NCBI GenBank assembly: GCA_017934545.1
Contig: JAGBJI010000001.1
Coordinates: forward strand, 219,109-283,108
Source of the DNA: Bacteroidales bacterium
GTDB taxonomy: Bacteria; Bacteroidota; Bacteroidia; Bacteroidales; P3
DNA: 64,000 nucleotides
Direction of reading: 5' to 3'
Below are positions 37,493 through 46,591 of this stretch, one piece after another. A model generated the notes under the pieces. The model did not search any database. It was not told the DNA's origin and worked only from the letters and a program-made list of their open reading frames with translations. Numbering within the stretch: the first letter of the stretch is position 1; every line of letters begins with the position of its first letter. A program made the translations under genes and the position numbers.

Positions 37493-39937
37493 ATGAAAAA
37501 ATATATCAAATCATTGCTGTTGGCTGTTTTGCTTGTGCCTTTTGCTTTTGGCTTGTCGGCACAGGAAACAGGAACGGTGTCTTATACGGGGCTGCAAGGC
37601 AAAAAAGTTGCCGACATTATCAAACAATACTTCTTGGGACAGGGTGTAGAACTTGACGAATCGGCTCCTATATACTTCAACGGTAAGGCTGTAATAGAGA
37701 GCAATCAGATTGCAGCTTTTGCCAATACCGATACAACTTATGACGGCACTAATATACCTATTACAGGAGGGCTTATGCTTGCCACCTGCAACGCAACCAC
37801 TATCAACGGAGGTGGAAGCAGTTCTTCGCCTGCAAGCGACGGCAATAACGTTTCGCCCATGTTGTACTACGACTATGTTGATTATACGGACAATTCCAAC
37901 GGTTGTTTCGTGCCGAAAGCAATTAACGACGTGGCATGCTTGGACTTTTGGGTAGTGCCGAGCAGTTTTGAAATGTCGTTCAAGTATTCGTTCGCTTCGG
38001 TTGAATATCAATCTTATACATGTTCGGATTTCAATGATATTTTCGGTCTTTATGTTGACGGACCTTATGAAAACGACCGCACCACGCCGTGCAACGACGG
38101 AGCGGTATATGAATATACCAACATTGCAACTATACCCGGAACGGGTATATCGGGAATGGCGGGCAGCGGAACCAAGGTTGCTATCAATACGTTGAACGCC
38201 GGTACAACCAAAGCATGTTGCAGTGCATACAATGACAACAACGTGCATTTTATAAAAAACTATGATCCGAAAAAGAACAGCAAATTGGCATTTACGGGAT
38301 GGACACGCAGATTGACAACCGAAACAGTGCAGACCATACCTTGCAAAAAATACCATATTCAAATATCAGTTGCCAATATTGCAGACCACGGTTTACAGAG
38401 TGCGGTTTACTTGGAGCAGGGTTCTTTTTCGGCTGCACAGATAGTCGTTGACCACAAGCCTGCCGCAACCAACGCTTCTGCGGGACAGTATATGCTTAAA
38501 AGTTGCTCAACCGACACATTGGTTATCCGTGCCAACTACATTTCGGACGAACAACAGACATTCCCCGTGGTTATAAAGCCAAGTGACGGGTCGTCATTGG
38601 TCAAAGGAGTGGATTACGACTATGTTTTGGACGGAACGGGCGTTGCCGTAAGCGACGAAGTCATCATTCCGATAGGCGACTCTATAGTAAAACTGATTTT
38701 AACTCTTAAACACAACCCCGAAAAACCCGCAGGTACGGTTGACACCTTGCTCTTTGTGGGCAAAGATTTGACAAGTTATCCTTGTCTTACCACCGATACC
38801 ATCCGTCTTTTGTTAAAAGAACCCGATTCAATGGTATGTTCGGTCAAAGGAGGTAAGACTCTGTGCGAAGACAAACTGCCTGCATTGGACACGGTTCAGA
38901 TTACGGTCAAAGACGCCGTATCTTACGGAATATTCACTATGGAACGCGGATGGGGAAACGAGCGTGTGTTGGTTGAAACCGACACCATACGCTACGAATA
39001 CGGCCAAACAAATTTGACATTGCAGGATACGTTCCAAATACCTATCACTTCGCCGACCGATACTGCGGCTTGCCACATCACCGTATACGATTCGTGCGGC
39101 AGAATGTGGGACACTACCGTATATTATATCATGCTCGGCACGCGTACAAAGGCAATGGTGAGCAAGGATTACATATGCGAGGGCGACACCACGCAGTTGT
39201 CCTGCCCTGTTTCCTACAAATACCAATGGTCTTCTTCGCCTATGGACACTTCATTGCTTGCCGACGGCAAAGATACTCTGCAAGAACCTGAAGTATGGCC
39301 TACAAAAAACACGTCGTACTATATAAAGATAACTTCCGAAGTAGGTTGTATGGCATACGACACTATACAGGTCAACGTGGAAAAACTTGTCAAAGCCACC
39401 ATGTCCTTAAAACCAAAAGACCCGAAGTATTCCGACCCCGTTATACAGTTCACCGACCTGACGGCAAATGCCTTTAAACGTGAGTGGGACTTCGGTGACG
39501 GCAACATATCGGAAGCCCTGCAAGGACAACATGCCTATGCAGTGGACACAACCGAAGATTTTCATAAGTACGAAGTAACCCTTATTGCGTACAACAAGGC
39601 CATGTGTCCCGACACAACTACCGATACCGTCACGGTAATGGCTGATTTCACCATCTATTTGCCCGATGCTTTCATTCCGGGCAGCGGACGCGGCGATGCA
39701 GTGGCGTTGTTCGGACCTAAAGGGGCGTTGTTAGAGGATTGGGAGATGATTATCTACAACCGTTGGGGAACCAAAATATTCCAAGGTACCAAACAGTATT
39801 GGGACGGTAAGCTTGAAAGCGGCGATTGGGCTCCTCAAGGTACATATGTTTACGATATAATCTACACGGACGGCAAAGGAAGAAAACAAAGAACTGCAGG
39901 AACGGTAATGCTTATACCGAACAACGGCAGCAGATAG
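37493..39937 (+). CDS. T9SS type B cargo protein with choice-of-anchor L and PKD-like domains
   Basis: A large secreted surface protein, 814 residues. Signal peptide (SLLLAVLLVPFAFGLSAQ), then a choice-of-anchor-L-like domain (about residues 30-300; ITGGLMLATCNAT, SFEMSFKYSFASVEYQSY, DIFGLYVDG), beta-sandwich repeats, a PKD-like module (about 640-710; FKREWDFGDGN), and a gliding-motility-associated C-terminal type B sorting domain (about 715-814; YLPDAFIPGSG, MIIYNRWGTKIFQG, APQGTYVYDIIYTD). The sorting domain directs export through the type IX system. birA follows 7 bases later. Confidence 0.92.
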   Translation: MKKYIKSLLLAVLLVPFAFGLSAQETGTVSYTGLQGKKVADIIKQYFLGQGVELDESAPIYFNGKAVIESNQIAAFANTDTTYDGTNIPITGGLMLATCNATTINGGGSSSSPASDGNNVSPMLYYDYVDYTDNSNGCFVPKAINDVACLDFWVVPSSFEMSFKYSFASVEYQSYTCSDFNDIFGLYVDGPYENDRTTPCNDGAVYEYTNIATIPGTGISGMAGSGTKVAINTLNAGTTKACCSAYNDNNVHFIKNYDPKKNSKLAFTGWTRRLTTETVQTIPCKKYHIQISVANIADHGLQSAVYLEQGSFSAAQIVVDHKPAATNASAGQYMLKSCSTDTLVIRANYISDEQQTFPVVIKPSDGSSLVKGVDYDYVLDGTGVAVSDEVIIPIGDSIVKLILTLKHNPEKPAGTVDTLLFVGKDLTSYPCLTTDTIRLLLKEPDSMVCSVKGGKTLCEDKLPALDTVQITVKDAVSYGIFTMERGWGNERVLVETDTIRYEYGQTNLTLQDTFQIPITSPTDTAACHITVYDSCGRMWDTTVYYIMLGTRTKAMVSKDYICEGDTTQLSCPVSYKYQWSSSPMDTSLLADGKDTLQEPEVWPTKNTSYYIKITSEVGCMAYDTIQVNVEKLVKATMSLKPKDPKYSDPVIQFTDLTANAFKREWDFGDGNISEALQGQHAYAVDTTEDFHKYEVTLIAYNKAMCPDTTTDTVTVMADFTIYLPDAFIPGSGRGDAVALFGPKGALLEDWEMIIYNRWGTKIFQGTKQYWDGKLESGDWAPQGTYVYDIIYTDGKGRKQRTAGTVMLIPNNGSR

Positions 39938-39944
39938 TTTCCTG

Positions 39945-40682
39945 ATGGATTTATTTAACGTTATTGAACTTCCGCAAGCGGTTTCCACCCAGACTGTTCT
40001 CACAGAGCAGGACGGCAGGCAACCGCTTGACGAGTTTACTGTGATATACACCAGCAACCAAACCGGCGGAAGAGGGCAGGGGAGCAATGTTTGGGAAAGC
40101 GAAAAAGGCAAGAACATAAGTTTTTCTTTGCTTTTGCGGCCGCAGTTCATAGCTCCGTCAGACCAATACATACTTACGCAGATGGCATCGCTTGGTGTAT
40201 ATTCTTCGCTTGTGAAATACGTTCCGCAGGGCGTGAAAATAAAATGGCCTAACGATGTTTATGTCGGACAGAAAAAGATTTGCGGAATGTTGATTCAGAA
40301 CAAAATCATTGGCAACGAACTTTCCGCCGTATACATAGGCATAGGACTGAATGTCAATCAGATGGAATTCACTTTGGCACCTAACCCGACGTCGCTGAAA
40401 CTACTGACGGGGCGGACATTTGATTTGAAAACGGTGTTGAACGAAGTGTTGGACAATATTCTTTTCAGATACAACCAAATCAAAACCATGCCCCATGAAA
40501 GCATAAAGCAGGAATACCTGTCGCATTTGCTCTTCAAAGACGAGTGGAGGGAGTATCTGTACAAAGGCAAACGGATTAAAGCCAAGATAGTTTCGGTTAA
40601 CGGTTTCGGACATGTTGTCTTTGAGCAACTTAACGGCACTGCCGGCACATGCGAATTGAAACAATGGCAGTTCATTTTCTGA
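39945..40682 (+). CDS. birA: Biotin-[acetyl-CoA-carboxylase] ligase, monofunctional
   Basis: Attaches biotin to biotin-dependent carboxylases. 245 residues with TNQTGGRGQGSNVWESEKGK (the GRGR-like nucleotide loop), VKIKWPNDVYVGQKKICGML and a short C-terminal SH3-like domain (KAKIVSVNGFGHVVFEQL). No N-terminal DNA-binding domain, so it is an enzyme only. Starts 7 bases after the T9SS cargo gene, with which it is presumably cotranscribed. Confidence 0.93.
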   Translation: MDLFNVIELPQAVSTQTVLTEQDGRQPLDEFTVIYTSNQTGGRGQGSNVWESEKGKNISFSLLLRPQFIAPSDQYILTQMASLGVYSSLVKYVPQGVKIKWPNDVYVGQKKICGMLIQNKIIGNELSAVYIGIGLNVNQMEFTLAPNPTSLKLLTGRTFDLKTVLNEVLDNILFRYNQIKTMPHESIKQEYLSHLLFKDEWREYLYKGKRIKAKIVSVNGFGHVVFEQLNGTAGTCELKQWQFIF

Positions 40683-40740
40683 TTTTTTTTAATTAAAACC
40701 TATACTTAAATTTTTAAATTCTCAATCCGCAGAAAAAAAA

Positions 40741-40814
40741 CATATGTTTTTCGTTTCAAAAACATATGTTTTTTGATTAAAATACATATGTTTTTTTATT
40801 TTCTTTTCTGAAAA
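40741..40814. repeat. 22-bp palindrome train 5 (CATATG type)
   Basis: CATATG cores start at 40741, 40763 and 40785, exactly 22 bp apart, with TTTTCTGAAAA at 40804-40814 in phase on the right. Three inner units rather than four; linkers match those of trains 3 and 6. Lies between codirectional birA and permease genes; nothing else is seen in 40683-40905. Confidence 0.8.
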
Positions 40815-40886
40815 CAATTTTCAAAAACGGCATATGCACTGATTGAAACGCAAAAATTCATAAGTTTTTACCATAAAAACATATTC

Positions 40887-40913
40887 TTTGCAATGATTTT
40901 TCTTCTAATTTTG
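40887..40913 (+). promoter_or_regulatory. Promoter of the metal permease
   Basis: TTTG at 40887-40890 and TAATTTTG at 40906-40913, 29 bases before the ATG. The spacing of 15 is shorter than the usual 19-21. Confidence 0.55.
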
Positions 40914-40941
40914 CCGCCGTAAAACATGATAAGGAACAATT

Positions 40942-42237
40942 ATGGGTGTTAAAGATTTGTTTTCCTCGTTTTTGATGATAATCAATGAGATGAGTCCTTA
41001 CTTATTGTTGGGCTTTTTCATTGCGGGAGTGCTGCACGTGTTTATTCCAAAGAAGTTTTACCGCCGATATCTTTCCCAAGACAACAAATGGTCGGTACTG
41101 TGGGCGGCATTGCTCGGCATTCCGTTGCCGCTTTGTTCGTGCGGAGTGATACCTACCGCCATAGGATTGAAGAACGAAAAAGCATCAAAAGGTGCGGTAG
41201 CTTCGTTTTTGATAGCCACGCCCCAGACGGGTATAGATTCAATCCTTGCAACCCTGTCTTTGATGGGCGTAGGTTTTGCAGTTATCCGTCCCGTTGCGGC
41301 ATTGGTTACGGGCGTTTGCGGAGGGTTGTTGGTAAACCGTTATGTTAAAAACACCCAAGCACAACCTACGCAGGACGTATGCACCGATGATTGCTGCCAA
41401 ACGGAAGATAAGCAAAACGGCAGTCTGATAAAACGTATTTACAAGGTCTTTAAATACGCATATTTTGATATGGTGCAGGACATAGGCCTGCGTTTGATAA
41501 TAGGTTTGGTGCTGGCTGCATTGATTAATATAGCCGTTCCCGATGAGTTTTTTCTGCATTTCGGCTCGCAGCCTCTGTTGCAGATGGCGGTTATACTAAT
41601 CATAGCCGTACCTATGTATATATGTTCAACGGGAAGCATACCCATAGCCGCCGCATTGATACTTAAAGGACTGTCACCCGGTGCTGCGTTGGTCATGCTT
41701 ATGGCGGGACCTGCCGTAAACTTGGCTTCAATACTCGTAGTTAAGAAATCGTTGGGTTTTAAATTCACTTTGATATATTTGCTTACCGTTGTAGTGGGGT
41801 CGGTGGCTTTCGGCTTGGCGGCAAATGCGTTGCAGCCGTATTTGGATTTGAATGTAGCCCAATCAACTGCAAATTGTTGTGCGGCATGTGCTGATAGTAC
41901 TTGTTGCAATTCACCGAAGGAAACGTTTTCTTGGTTCCGTACGGTTTGTTCCGTACTGTTGACAGGATTTATAATAATTGCTTTGACTATGAAATTTCTT
42001 CACAGATTTACAAAACCCCAAGCCGCAGCAGGCAAACAGATATATGCGGTTGAGGGAATGCACTGTAACCATTGCAAAGCCGCAGTTGAACTTGCGGTAA
42101 AGAAAGTTAAAGGCGTGCAAAGTGCCGAGGCTGATGTTGCAGCCAATACTTTGACTGTGGAGGGCAACGCTGCACAGGAAAAAATCCGCCTTGCAGTTGA
42201 GCAAGCCGGATTTACGTTCAAGGGAAAGAAAGAATAA
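40942..42237 (+). CDS. SO_0444-type Cu/Zn efflux permease with HMA domain
   Basis: Inner-membrane permease of the COG0701-like SO_0444 family, linked to copper or zinc efflux. Two related four-helix halves (about residues 5-125 and 170-305) carry PLPLCSCGVIPTAIG and MYICSTGSIPIAAALILKG; a Cys-rich stretch separates them from the tail (NCCAACADSTCC near residue 315). The last 65 residues are a heavy-metal-associated domain with CNHC (EGMHCNHCKAAVELAVKKV). Its stop codon abuts that of the convergent minus-strand gene with no spacer. Confidence 0.88.
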   Translation: MGVKDLFSSFLMIINEMSPYLLLGFFIAGVLHVFIPKKFYRRYLSQDNKWSVLWAALLGIPLPLCSCGVIPTAIGLKNEKASKGAVASFLIATPQTGIDSILATLSLMGVGFAVIRPVAALVTGVCGGLLVNRYVKNTQAQPTQDVCTDDCCQTEDKQNGSLIKRIYKVFKYAYFDMVQDIGLRLIIGLVLAALINIAVPDEFFLHFGSQPLLQMAVILIIAVPMYICSTGSIPIAAALILKGLSPGAALVMLMAGPAVNLASILVVKKSLGFKFTLIYLLTVVVGSVAFGLAANALQPYLDLNVAQSTANCCAACADSTCCNSPKETFSWFRTVCSVLLTGFIIIALTMKFLHRFTKPQAAAGKQIYAVEGMHCNHCKAAVELAVKKVKGVQSAEADVAANTLTVEGNAAQEKIRLAVEQAGFTFKGKKE

Positions 42238-43377
42238 CTATTTTCGGTTCTTGCCTATAATGACTTCGGTAGCCCCTACGCCGTATTTTTGCATGGATGC
42301 AGGGAAATAGTGCAGGTATTCGCGTGCGGAGAGTTCTTTTTCTATGTTGTGTTTCAGTACGCCTTGTCCCACTCCGTGTATAAATACTATCTTGTCCAAG
42401 TTGAGTTCAAGGGCTTTGTCCAAGCATTTGTTGAAGTAGTTCATCTGAATGTTGAGCATATCCGAGTTTGTCATTCCCGCAGTTGTGTCGGTAAGTTCTT
42501 CAATGTGCAAATCCACTTCGGCTTCGTGTCGGTTGACCATGTGTTTGTCAAAAAACGACTGCGGCTTTGCAGGTTTGACGCTCACAACTGTGTTGTCCGA
42601 TTTCATGTCTTGCAGTTTCTTTGCCTCCATCAAGCGTTGTGCCTGAGTCTTTTCATATTCTGCGGCAATATCTGCACCTTCCGTTGCGGCAATTGTAACC
42701 ATCAACGCTTTCTCTGCGAACATCCCCGTATTCTCAAAGCATCCCTCTTTGTAGAATTTAGAAGTCCGCAACTTGATTGCATAATTTGACGGAGCAAGTA
42801 CGCTTTTGCTTTCGTCTTTGTGGAACAACAACTGTATCACTCCGTCGCTCCAACGGTTCAAATCTTTGTCTTCCACGGTTGCAATCAAAAGACGCGAAAA
42901 CGTTTCCACGCTTCCGTAATCTTCTCCAGCAAAACATTCCTTTTCGCCGTCTTTTAAAAACAATGAATACAGCAATGTGTAATCCGTATTGTTAACCAAA
43001 TACACGTAATACTCCGAAGAAAGCAACCAATCGTCACCGCACGGCACAAAAGCCAAATATACGCCCCGTTGGGTCTTATCCGAGAAGCGTGAAACGTTCA
43101 ACCGTTCCTGTTTGTAGTCGCTTTCCTGCGGCAAAGGCTCAATATAGTTTTCCGCATTGTCGTCCGTGTCAAATATATTGGCTTTGTTTTCGGGCGAAGT
43201 GAACATCTTGCCCGCTTTGTCGTCGGTATAGTCCAGCACGATTTCTTTTGTCAGCGTGGGAATGTCAAATCCGTTTACTTCAACGTTGACAAGCGAAGGC
43301 GAGATTATCTTGGTAACCACTCCGCCTCCCTGTTGGTCTAAAAATTTTACCCTGTCACCTATTCTGAATGTTCTCAT
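42238..43377 (-). CDS. DUF2027 and Smr domain protein
   Basis: 379 residues. The N-terminus has a DUF2027/KOW-like beta module (MRTFRIGDRVKFLDQQGGGV), the middle is beta-rich, a charged linker follows at about 235-280, and the C-terminus is a Smr domain (VDLHIEEL, FIHGVGQGVLKHNIEKEL, GVGATEVIIG) with the HGxG motif of this nucleic-acid-binding or nicking module from MutS2. Six bases downstream of the Mur ligase gene and cotranscribed with it. Exact role unknown. Confidence 0.85.
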   Translation of the reverse strand: MRTFRIGDRVKFLDQQGGGVVTKIISPSLVNVEVNGFDIPTLTKEIVLDYTDDKAGKMFTSPENKANIFDTDDNAENYIEPLPQESDYKQERLNVSRFSDKTQRGVYLAFVPCGDDWLLSSEYYVYLVNNTDYTLLYSLFLKDGEKECFAGEDYGSVETFSRLLIATVEDKDLNRWSDGVIQLLFHKDESKSVLAPSNYAIKLRTSKFYKEGCFENTGMFAEKALMVTIAATEGADIAAEYEKTQAQRLMEAKKLQDMKSDNTVVSVKPAKPQSFFDKHMVNRHEAEVDLHIEELTDTTAGMTNSDMLNIQMNYFNKCLDKALELNLDKIVFIHGVGQGVLKHNIEKELSAREYLHYFPASMQKYGVGATEVIIGKNRK

Positions 43378-43383
43378 TGATAT

Positions 43384-44742
43384 TTATTTTATAAGTTTTT
43401 CTGACAATGATTGCAAATCCAATCCGTCAAAATTGCCGCTTGAAGACATAAGTAAGCAGCAGTTGTCATAATTTTCTCTCATTAAAATCGCTTCCAACTC
43501 CTCTTTGGAATCGGTAACCGTCAAACCCTCTTGGCCGAACGCCTGATAAACCTTTTGTTTGTCCAATTCGGGCAAACGTTTCAACTGCAAAGCGTGGTGG
43601 TTGTAGTAAACTATGGCTTTATCCGCCAAATCCATTGAACCTTTGTACTGTTGCAAAAATTCCTGCGTCAAAGAAGAATAAGTATGCAACTCCATTACCG
43701 CAATCAAACGCCTGTCTTTGAACTGTTGTTTGACTGCCGACACCGTTGCTTTGAGTTTTGAGGGCGAGTGGGCGAAATCTTTGAACATTATACTGCGTGG
43801 TGTCTGCCGTACAATCTCCAAGCGTTTGTTTGCACCCTCAAACGACTGCATTGCAGTCAGAAATTCGTCTTCTTTCATGCCTATTTGTTTGCATACAAGC
43901 ATTGCTGCGTTCATGTTCATCAGATTGTGATGGCCGAAAATCTGCATGCGGTATTCTTTGTCGCCGTAAAGAATGTAAGTCACTGCGTTTTCAATGCGGC
44001 AAGGCAACGCTTGGTAAGCAATTTTCGTAATATCATTGCGGCACGACGAGGCTACGCTGCATACGTTTCCGTCTTCGCTGCAATATATCAACGTTCCGTT
44101 TTTTGAGATTTTGTCTGCAAAAATCTCAAATTGCTCTTTATATTTTTCAAACGTAGGGAACACGTTGACATGGTCCCATTCAATGCCTGTGATAACCGCT
44201 ATGTCTGGCATGTAAAGATGGAACTTGGGACGCAAATCCAAAGGCGAAGTCAGATATTCGTCACCCTCCAAGACCATGTACTTGCTTTTTTGGCTTATTT
44301 TGACCATTACATCAAAGCCTTTTAACATCGCACCGACCATATAGTCCGTTTCAATACCCGCAGCGTGCAAAGCGTGAAGCACCATTGCCGTTGTGGTCGT
44401 CTTGCCGTGCGAACCTCCGATGACAATACGCTTTTTGTCTTTTGACAGTTCGTACAAAAACTCGGGGTAAGAGTATACTTTCAGGCCCAAACTCTGTGCT
44501 TTCAACAGTTCGGGGTTGTCCGCTTTGGCGTGCATGCCCAATATTATACAGTCCAAATCCTTTGTGATACGGTCTTCGTCCCATCCCAACCTTTCGGGCA
44601 GCAATCCGTATTGTGCCAACCGTTCTTTGGCAGGGGAGAATATCTCGTCGTCCGAACCCGACACCTGCCAGCCTTTTTTCTTCAGTGCAATTGCCAAGTT
44701 GTGCATAGCACTGCCGGCAACGGCTATAAAATGTGCTTTCAT
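43384..44742 (-). CDS. mpl: Mur ligase, Mpl-type (murein peptide ligase)
   Basis: An ATP-dependent amide ligase of the MurC/Mpl branch, which joins recycled L-Ala-gamma-D-Glu-meso-DAP tripeptide to UDP-N-acetylmuramate. 452 residues: N-terminal Rossmann domain (HFIAVAGSAMHNLAIALKKK, with a GSAMH motif in place of MurC GIGG), ATP loop IGGSHGKTTTTAMV, ITGIEWDHVNVF, DFAHSPSKLKATV, and the third domain to the end. LGMHAKADNPELLKAQ is typical of Mpl rather than MurC. First gene of a two-gene operon. Confidence 0.85.
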   Translation of the reverse strand: MKAHFIAVAGSAMHNLAIALKKKGWQVSGSDDEIFSPAKERLAQYGLLPERLGWDEDRITKDLDCIILGMHAKADNPELLKAQSLGLKVYSYPEFLYELSKDKKRIVIGGSHGKTTTTAMVLHALHAAGIETDYMVGAMLKGFDVMVKISQKSKYMVLEGDEYLTSPLDLRPKFHLYMPDIAVITGIEWDHVNVFPTFEKYKEQFEIFADKISKNGTLIYCSEDGNVCSVASSCRNDITKIAYQALPCRIENAVTYILYGDKEYRMQIFGHHNLMNMNAAMLVCKQIGMKEDEFLTAMQSFEGANKRLEIVRQTPRSIMFKDFAHSPSKLKATVSAVKQQFKDRRLIAVMELHTYSSLTQEFLQQYKGSMDLADKAIVYYNHHALQLKRLPELDKQKVYQAFGQEGLTVTDSKEELEAILMRENYDNCCLLMSSSGNFDGLDLQSLSEKLIK

Positions 44743-44770
44743 ATGAAGTTGAAAAAATTTAATCCGGCAG

Positions 44771-44778
44771 CAAAATTA
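44771..44778 (-). promoter_or_regulatory. Promoter of mpl operon
   Basis: Minus-strand TAATTTTG, 28 bases before the mpl start; the -33 element is unclear. Confidence 0.5.
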
Positions 44779-44867
44779 AGAAATAAATTCCGATATTTGC
44801 GTTAATGAGTGTTGATTTATATGATTCAAAGCCGTAAAACAAAACATCGGATTGAGAATCTAAAAAT

Positions 44868-44968
44868 AAAAAACATATGTTTTTGAAACGAAAAACATAT
44901 GTTTTTTGATTAAAATTCATATGTTTTTTTGAAAAAATACATATGTTTTTTAAAATTGGTTTCTGAAA
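44868..44968. repeat. 22-bp palindrome train 6 (CATATG type)
   Basis: CATATG cores start at 44874, 44896, 44918 and 44940, exactly 22 bp apart; TTTCTGAAA at 44960-44968 is in phase on the right. Nearly identical to train 10 and the exact reverse complement of train 3 over about 85 bp. It lies in the divergent intergenic region between mpl and dxr, so no transcript 3-prime end is expected here. Confidence 0.8.
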
Positions 44969-45030
44969 AAAAAATATTTTGCATTGCAGTTTTTGTCTTA
45001 CAATCGCATTATCGGATATATATTTTTTCG

Positions 45031-45123
45031 TAACTTTGGCTTTGCCGAACTTACTTTGCACTCTCAAGTACAAAAGAAAAGCCGGCTTTCCTTTTGTACT
45101 TCCCCCGTTTTTTCGTAACTTTG
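45031..45123 (+). promoter_or_regulatory. Tandem dxr promoters around a 36-bp palindrome
   Basis: The 16-base sequence TTTTTTCGTAACTTTG occurs twice, ending at 45038 and at 45123; each contains a -7 element TAACTTTG. Between them, 45066-45101 is a 36-bp palindrome with one mismatch (arms begin AAGTACAAAAG and meet at GCCGGC). The proximal promoter lies 22 bases before the dxr ATG. The palindrome could be an operator or could terminate transcripts from the distal promoter. Confidence 0.65.
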
Positions 45124-45145
45124 CATTTGTATTAATAAATAAAAG

Positions 45146-46300
45146 ATGACGGACGGAAAAAAGAATATAGCCGTACTTGGGTCTACGGGTTCCATAGGTA
45201 CACAGACGTTGGACATAATGCGGATGCACAAAGACAAGTTTTCTGCCGAGATTTTGACGGCGGGAAGCAATGCAGAGTTGTTGGTAAGTCAGGCAAAAGA
45301 GTTTCAGCCCAATGCCGTGGTGATTGCAGATGAAAGTAAATACAATTATGTTAAAGATGCACTTAAAGACGATGACATAAAAGTGTTTGCAGGCAGCAAT
45401 GCGTTGGAAGAAGTTGTGGCTTTCAAAAGCGTTGACATAGTTTTGACGGCGTTGGTCGGCTTTGCGGGGCTGCGTCCTACGGTTGCGGCTTTGCAGGCAC
45501 GCAAACCTATAGCGTTGGCTAACAAAGAAACGATGGTCGTTGCAGGTCAGTTGATACGGGAACTTGCAGTTGAGAACAACGTTCCTATTCTGCCCGTTGA
45601 CAGCGAGCATTCGGCAATATTTCAATGCCTGCAAGGCGAATGGCAAAACAATATAAAAAACATTCTTCTCACGGCTTCGGGCGGTGCATTCAGAGGTATG
45701 AAACGCAAAGATTTGGAAAAGATACGCCCCGTTGACGCTTTGAGAAATCCTAATTGGAATATGGGTGCCAAAGTAACCGTAGACAGTGCCACTCTGATGA
45801 ACAAAGGATTGGAAGTTATTGAGGCAAGATGGCTTTTCGGTGTTGACGCAAAGCAAATAAAAGCCGTAGTGCATCCGCAGAGTATAATACATTCCATGGT
45901 GGAATTTGAAGACGGCAGCATCAAAGCCCAATTGTCACGCCCAGACATGCGTCTGCCTATAATGTATGCCTTGTCTTACCCCGACAGATTGCCAACGCCT
46001 TCGTTGGCAATGAATATTTTTGACATCGCTTCCCTGACTTTTGAAAAGCCGGATACCGAAACGTTTCCGTGTTTGGACTTGGCATACGAAGCCATCCGCA
46101 AAGGAGGCAACATGCCTTGTATAATGAATGCCGCCAATGAAGTTGCGGTGAAAATGTTTTTGGAAGAAAAGATAACGTTTTTGCAGATTGCGGATATGAT
46201 TGCAAGAGCCATGAATGAATTTACGTTTGTTAAAGACTGCGATATGGACACCTATATCCGAACAGACGAAGAGGTAAAACAAAAACTTACTGTATATTAA
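45146..46300 (+). CDS. dxr: 1-deoxy-D-xylulose 5-phosphate reductoisomerase
   Basis: Second enzyme of the MEP isoprenoid pathway, converting DXP to MEP with NADPH. 384 residues. NADPH loop LGSTGSIGTQTLDIM, metal and substrate residues in PVDSEHSAIFQCLQG, LTASGGAFRGM, TVDSATLMNKGLEVIEARWL and the C-terminal helical domain are present. The preferred reading is an ATG 22 bases after the proximal promoter. Confidence 0.97.
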   Translation: MTDGKKNIAVLGSTGSIGTQTLDIMRMHKDKFSAEILTAGSNAELLVSQAKEFQPNAVVIADESKYNYVKDALKDDDIKVFAGSNALEEVVAFKSVDIVLTALVGFAGLRPTVAALQARKPIALANKETMVVAGQLIRELAVENNVPILPVDSEHSAIFQCLQGEWQNNIKNILLTASGGAFRGMKRKDLEKIRPVDALRNPNWNMGAKVTVDSATLMNKGLEVIEARWLFGVDAKQIKAVVHPQSIIHSMVEFEDGSIKAQLSRPDMRLPIMYALSYPDRLPTPSLAMNIFDIASLTFEKPDTETFPCLDLAYEAIRKGGNMPCIMNAANEVAVKMFLEEKITFLQIADMIARAMNEFTFVKDCDMDTYIRTDEEVKQKLTVY

Positions 46301-46310
46301 TATTTATTTG

Positions 46311-46318
46311 TATATTTG
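46311..46318 (+). promoter_or_regulatory. Candidate promoter before the small gene at 46353
   Basis: TATATTTG fits the -7 element, 34 bases before the ATG; no good -33 element. Confidence 0.4.
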
Positions 46319-46352
46319 CAAATTAAACAACGGATAAAAAATACGTATAAAT

Positions 46353-46574
46353 ATGCAATTGGCAACGATGAACCCTGCACAGATGATGATTTTAGAGTCG
46401 TTTGCAGGCGTTAAAGACGAAAAAGAATTGAACGATTTGATGGATGTTTTGCGTAAGTTCTATGCAATGCGGTTGGAAAACGAGATGAAACGTCTGTACG
46501 ATAACGGAGTGTTGGACGAAAAAGCCCAAAGCCGCCTGCTGGATGAGCATTTGCGTACACCGTATATGAAATAA
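46353..46574 (+). CDS. Small antitoxin-like protein
   Basis: 73 residues, mostly helical (KELNDLMDVLRKFYAMRLEN, EMKRLYDNGVLDEKAQSRLL) and ending LRTPYMK. Not a family I can name with certainty, but the size, helical character and position directly before a PIN-domain remnant fit the antitoxin of a PIN toxin-antitoxin pair. If so, it survives without its toxin. M6 at 46368 is an alternative start. Confidence 0.6.
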   Translation: MQLATMNPAQMMILESFAGVKDEKELNDLMDVLRKFYAMRLENEMKRLYDNGVLDEKAQSRLLDEHLRTPYMK

Positions 46575-46591
46575 ATCTTTTTCGTTGCACA

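Noticed and set aside
37493-39937. Adhesin of a phage or secretion island
   Set aside because: The C-terminal sorting domain and GldD nearby place it as an ordinary T9SS cargo; no mobile-element genes are around.
44759-45931. 390-codon minus-strand ORF
   Set aside because: Its 5-prime part lies antisense to dxr, the rest runs through the promoters and a palindrome train, and the translation is rich in Cys, His, Phe and Arg without any domain.
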